A stretch of 64,000 bases of DNA from Apostichopus japonicus (lineage: Eukaryota; Echinodermata; Holothuroidea; Aspidochirotida; Stichopodidae), in contig NC_092563.1 in assembly GCF_037975245.1 (NCBI RefSeq), positions 8,121,501-8,185,500 of the forward strand, read 5' to 3'. Under the pieces are notes generated by a model. That model searched no databases. It saw only the letters and a list, made by a program, of their open reading frames with translations, and had not been told where the DNA came from. Of the stretch, positions 62,770 through 64,000 are shown one piece after another. The position numbers and the translations under genes were made by a program. Every line of letters begins with the position of its first letter. Within the stretch, counting starts at the first letter, position 1.

Positions 62770-64000
62770 GGATGCCCACCCCACCGTAGCGGCCAAGGCC
62801 AAGGTGGGGGGGCGACTAAGAGTTTTCTGGGCTCACTGGGAGAAAATCGACCCAGGAGCCTGGGTACTGGACGTGGTAAAAAGGGGCTACGAGATAGAGT
62901 TCTCGTCTACCCCACCCCAATATGGCCTCTTCGCAACCACGCCAGTACCCGAGATACCGGAAAAGCGGGCCGCCCTCGAGGACGAGATCAACAGTCTTCT
63001 CAAAAAAGGCGCCATTACGCGGGTCACCACCGCAAACGCGGACGGCCCCCTCTTCCGGTCCTCGTTCTTCCTCACGCCGAAGAAGAACGGGACTTGGAGG
63101 CCCATCCTGAACCTCAGACCTCTCAACAGGAGGTTCATCCGACCGGAGAGGTTCAGGATGGAGACTCTCACATCAATCCTCCACCTACTGCGCCCAGGGA
63201 TGTGGGCATCCTCCGTCGATCTAAAGGATGCCTACCTACATATCCCCATCCGACTCGAGGACCAGCGGTTCCTCGCGTTCAGGTACAAGGCCATAGATTA
63301 CCGCTTCACAGCGCTACCATTTGGCCTCTCCACGGCACCCAGGGTTTTCACCAGGGTAACAAGGGCGGTCCTGGCTCACCTCCGCCGAAACGGGGTAATG
63401 GTGTTCGCCTACCTAGACGATTGGTTAGTACTCGGCAACTCCCAACAAGGGGCTCTCGCCAGTACAAACGCCACCGTCTCCCTCCTGACGAAACTGGGGT
63501 GGTTAATCAATGTCGAGAAATCCAACCTCGTGCCCACTCAATCGATCATATACTTAGGGGCCCGTCTCGACCTCGCCAGCGGCATGGCCTACCCGACGGC
63601 CGAAAGAACGGCAAGCCTAGTGGCCACGGCCAGAAAAATACTAGGCAATCGGAATACCCCAGCGCTCACGTGGCAGCGCCTATTGGGGAAGATGGCGAGC
63701 TTCACAGACCTTCTAGACCTGTGCAGACTCAGAATGAGGCCGCTCCAGCGGCACCTCCTCAAACACTATGCCCCGGATCGGTCGTCGGCGGCAACGCCAA
63801 TCCCACTTCCAACGGGGCTTCGCCCGTTTCTCACGTGGTGGGCAGAGTCGGACAGGATCGCGGCAGGGCGACCTTTCCGGAACCCAGCCCCTACAACGTC
63901 GATCACGACGGATGCCTCCCTCAGCGGCTGGGGAGCGGTATGGGGCACACACACAGTTGCCGGCGAATGGGCGGAGCCCGAGAGGGGTCTCCATATCAAT
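62567..64000 (+). CDS. DIRS-like ORF2, reverse transcriptase / RNase H (partial, runs off window)
   Basis: This copies the element RNA into DNA. The frame is +1 relative to ORF1. It opens after stops at 62546 and 62555, and its first and only Met before the RT domain is at 62567, in a weak context. The visible 478 codons have no stop. Numbering from that Met: FWAHW with upstream pre-RT region from ~86; NGTWRPILNLRPLN at 174-187; the motif A aspartate D218 in VDLKDAY; LPFGLSTAP at 250-258; catalytic YLDD at 282-285; LGW at 310-312; YLG at 329-331. RNase H begins with TTDAS, whose catalytic-type D449 precedes GWGA. The catalytic residues are all present. The start is uncertain: expression could be by internal initiation or by +1 frameshifting in the 62558-62769 overlap. 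The C-terminal half lies outside the window. Confidence 0.93.
   Translation, partial: MSTCPARPHPRAHVLTQDKVAAQDPATVRVGALRERGINPLLRGPNTGRTARNTAETAEAAGAVNGPRDAHPTVAAKAKVGGRLRVFWAHWEKIDPGAWVLDVVKRGYEIEFSSTPPQYGLFATTPVPEIPEKRAALEDEINSLLKKGAITRVTTANADGPLFRSSFFLTPKKNGTWRPILNLRPLNRRFIRPERFRMETLTSILHLLRPGMWASSVDLKDAYLHIPIRLEDQRFLAFRYKAIDYRFTALPFGLSTAPRVFTRVTRAVLAHLRRNGVMVFAYLDDWLVLGNSQQGALASTNATVSLLTKLGWLINVEKSNLVPTQSIIYLGARLDLASGMAYPTAERTASLVATARKILGNRNTPALTWQRLLGKMASFTDLLDLCRLRMRPLQRHLLKHYAPDRSSAATPIPLPTGLRPFLTWWAESDRIAAGRPFRNPAPTTSITTDASLSGWGAVWGTHTVAGEWAEPERGLHIN

Larger units (their letters stand above)
60540..64000 (+). mobile_element. DIRS-like tyrosine-recombinase retrotransposon, 5' part
   Basis: A GC-rich island in AT-rich surroundings. 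The order is leader, cysteine-rich and SR-rich ORF1, then an overlapping ORF2 with reverse transcriptase (YLDD) and RNase H start, with no aspartic protease and no integrase seen upstream of or between them. That arrangement and the RT sequence character (LNLRPLN, VDLKDAYLHI, LPFGLSTAP, AYLDDW) are typical of DIRS1-group elements. The remaining RNase H, the methyltransferase-like domain and the tyrosine recombinase would lie to the right. Both ORFs are free of stops and frameshifts over the visible part, suggesting a young copy. The left boundary given is approximate. Confidence 0.88.

Noticed and set aside
60798-63999. Antisense and out-of-frame open frames across the DIRS ORFs
   Set aside because: They are shadows of GC-rich coding sequence. 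The sense frames carry the recognisable cysteine cluster, RT and RNase H motifs.

Overview
The window is eukaryotic nuclear DNA, most probably from an animal. It has no bacterial-style gene packing, it carries a very large satellite array, and it ends in a DIRS-type retrotransposon. DIRS elements are widespread in marine invertebrates, fishes and amphibians, so a more precise taxon would be guesswork.

Layout: (1) About 1-620 is AT-rich single-copy sequence with two weak candidate terminal exons facing each other. (2) About 621-56322 is one continuous head-to-tail satellite array. Its basic monomer is about 367-377 bp and is itself an ancient dimer of two ~184 bp halves. Monomers fall into at least four classes (called 1-4 here), joined by 74 bp internally deleted units (called s). 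They are organised into higher-order repeats such as 1-2-s-3-4-s-s (1,718 bp), with 739, 890 and 1,268 bp variants. Nested segmental duplications (about 1.35, 1.93, 3.73, 5.3 and 5.8 kb) overlie this. The left edge is divergent; the right edge is cut sharply at 56322/56323. One 116 bp retroposon-like insert lies at 2581-2696. (3) 56323-60180 is AT-rich non-satellite DNA. It holds five copies of a 14 bp motif, GTTTCGGAGGTGAC, in a mirrored layout, a ~1.04 kb element with 25 bp perfect terminal inverted repeats, and a possible first exon with an NF-kB-like palindrome upstream. (4) From about 60.5 kb to the window end is the 5' part of a GC-rich DIRS-like retrotransposon. It has a leader with tandem hairpin-forming repeats, an intact ORF1 (gag-like, 640 aa) and an overlapping ORF2 with reverse transcriptase and the start of RNase H. 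ORF2 is open to position 64000.

The only convincing protein-coding genes are the two retrotransposon ORFs. They would work together: ORF1 as nucleic-acid-binding structural protein, ORF2 as reverse transcriptase/RNase H. The tyrosine recombinase expected for DIRS elements would lie beyond the window. All repeat classes, offsets and junctions were read by eye from the sequence. No alignment or database search was run, monomers were not exhaustively counted, and copies were compared only at chosen diagnostic sites.
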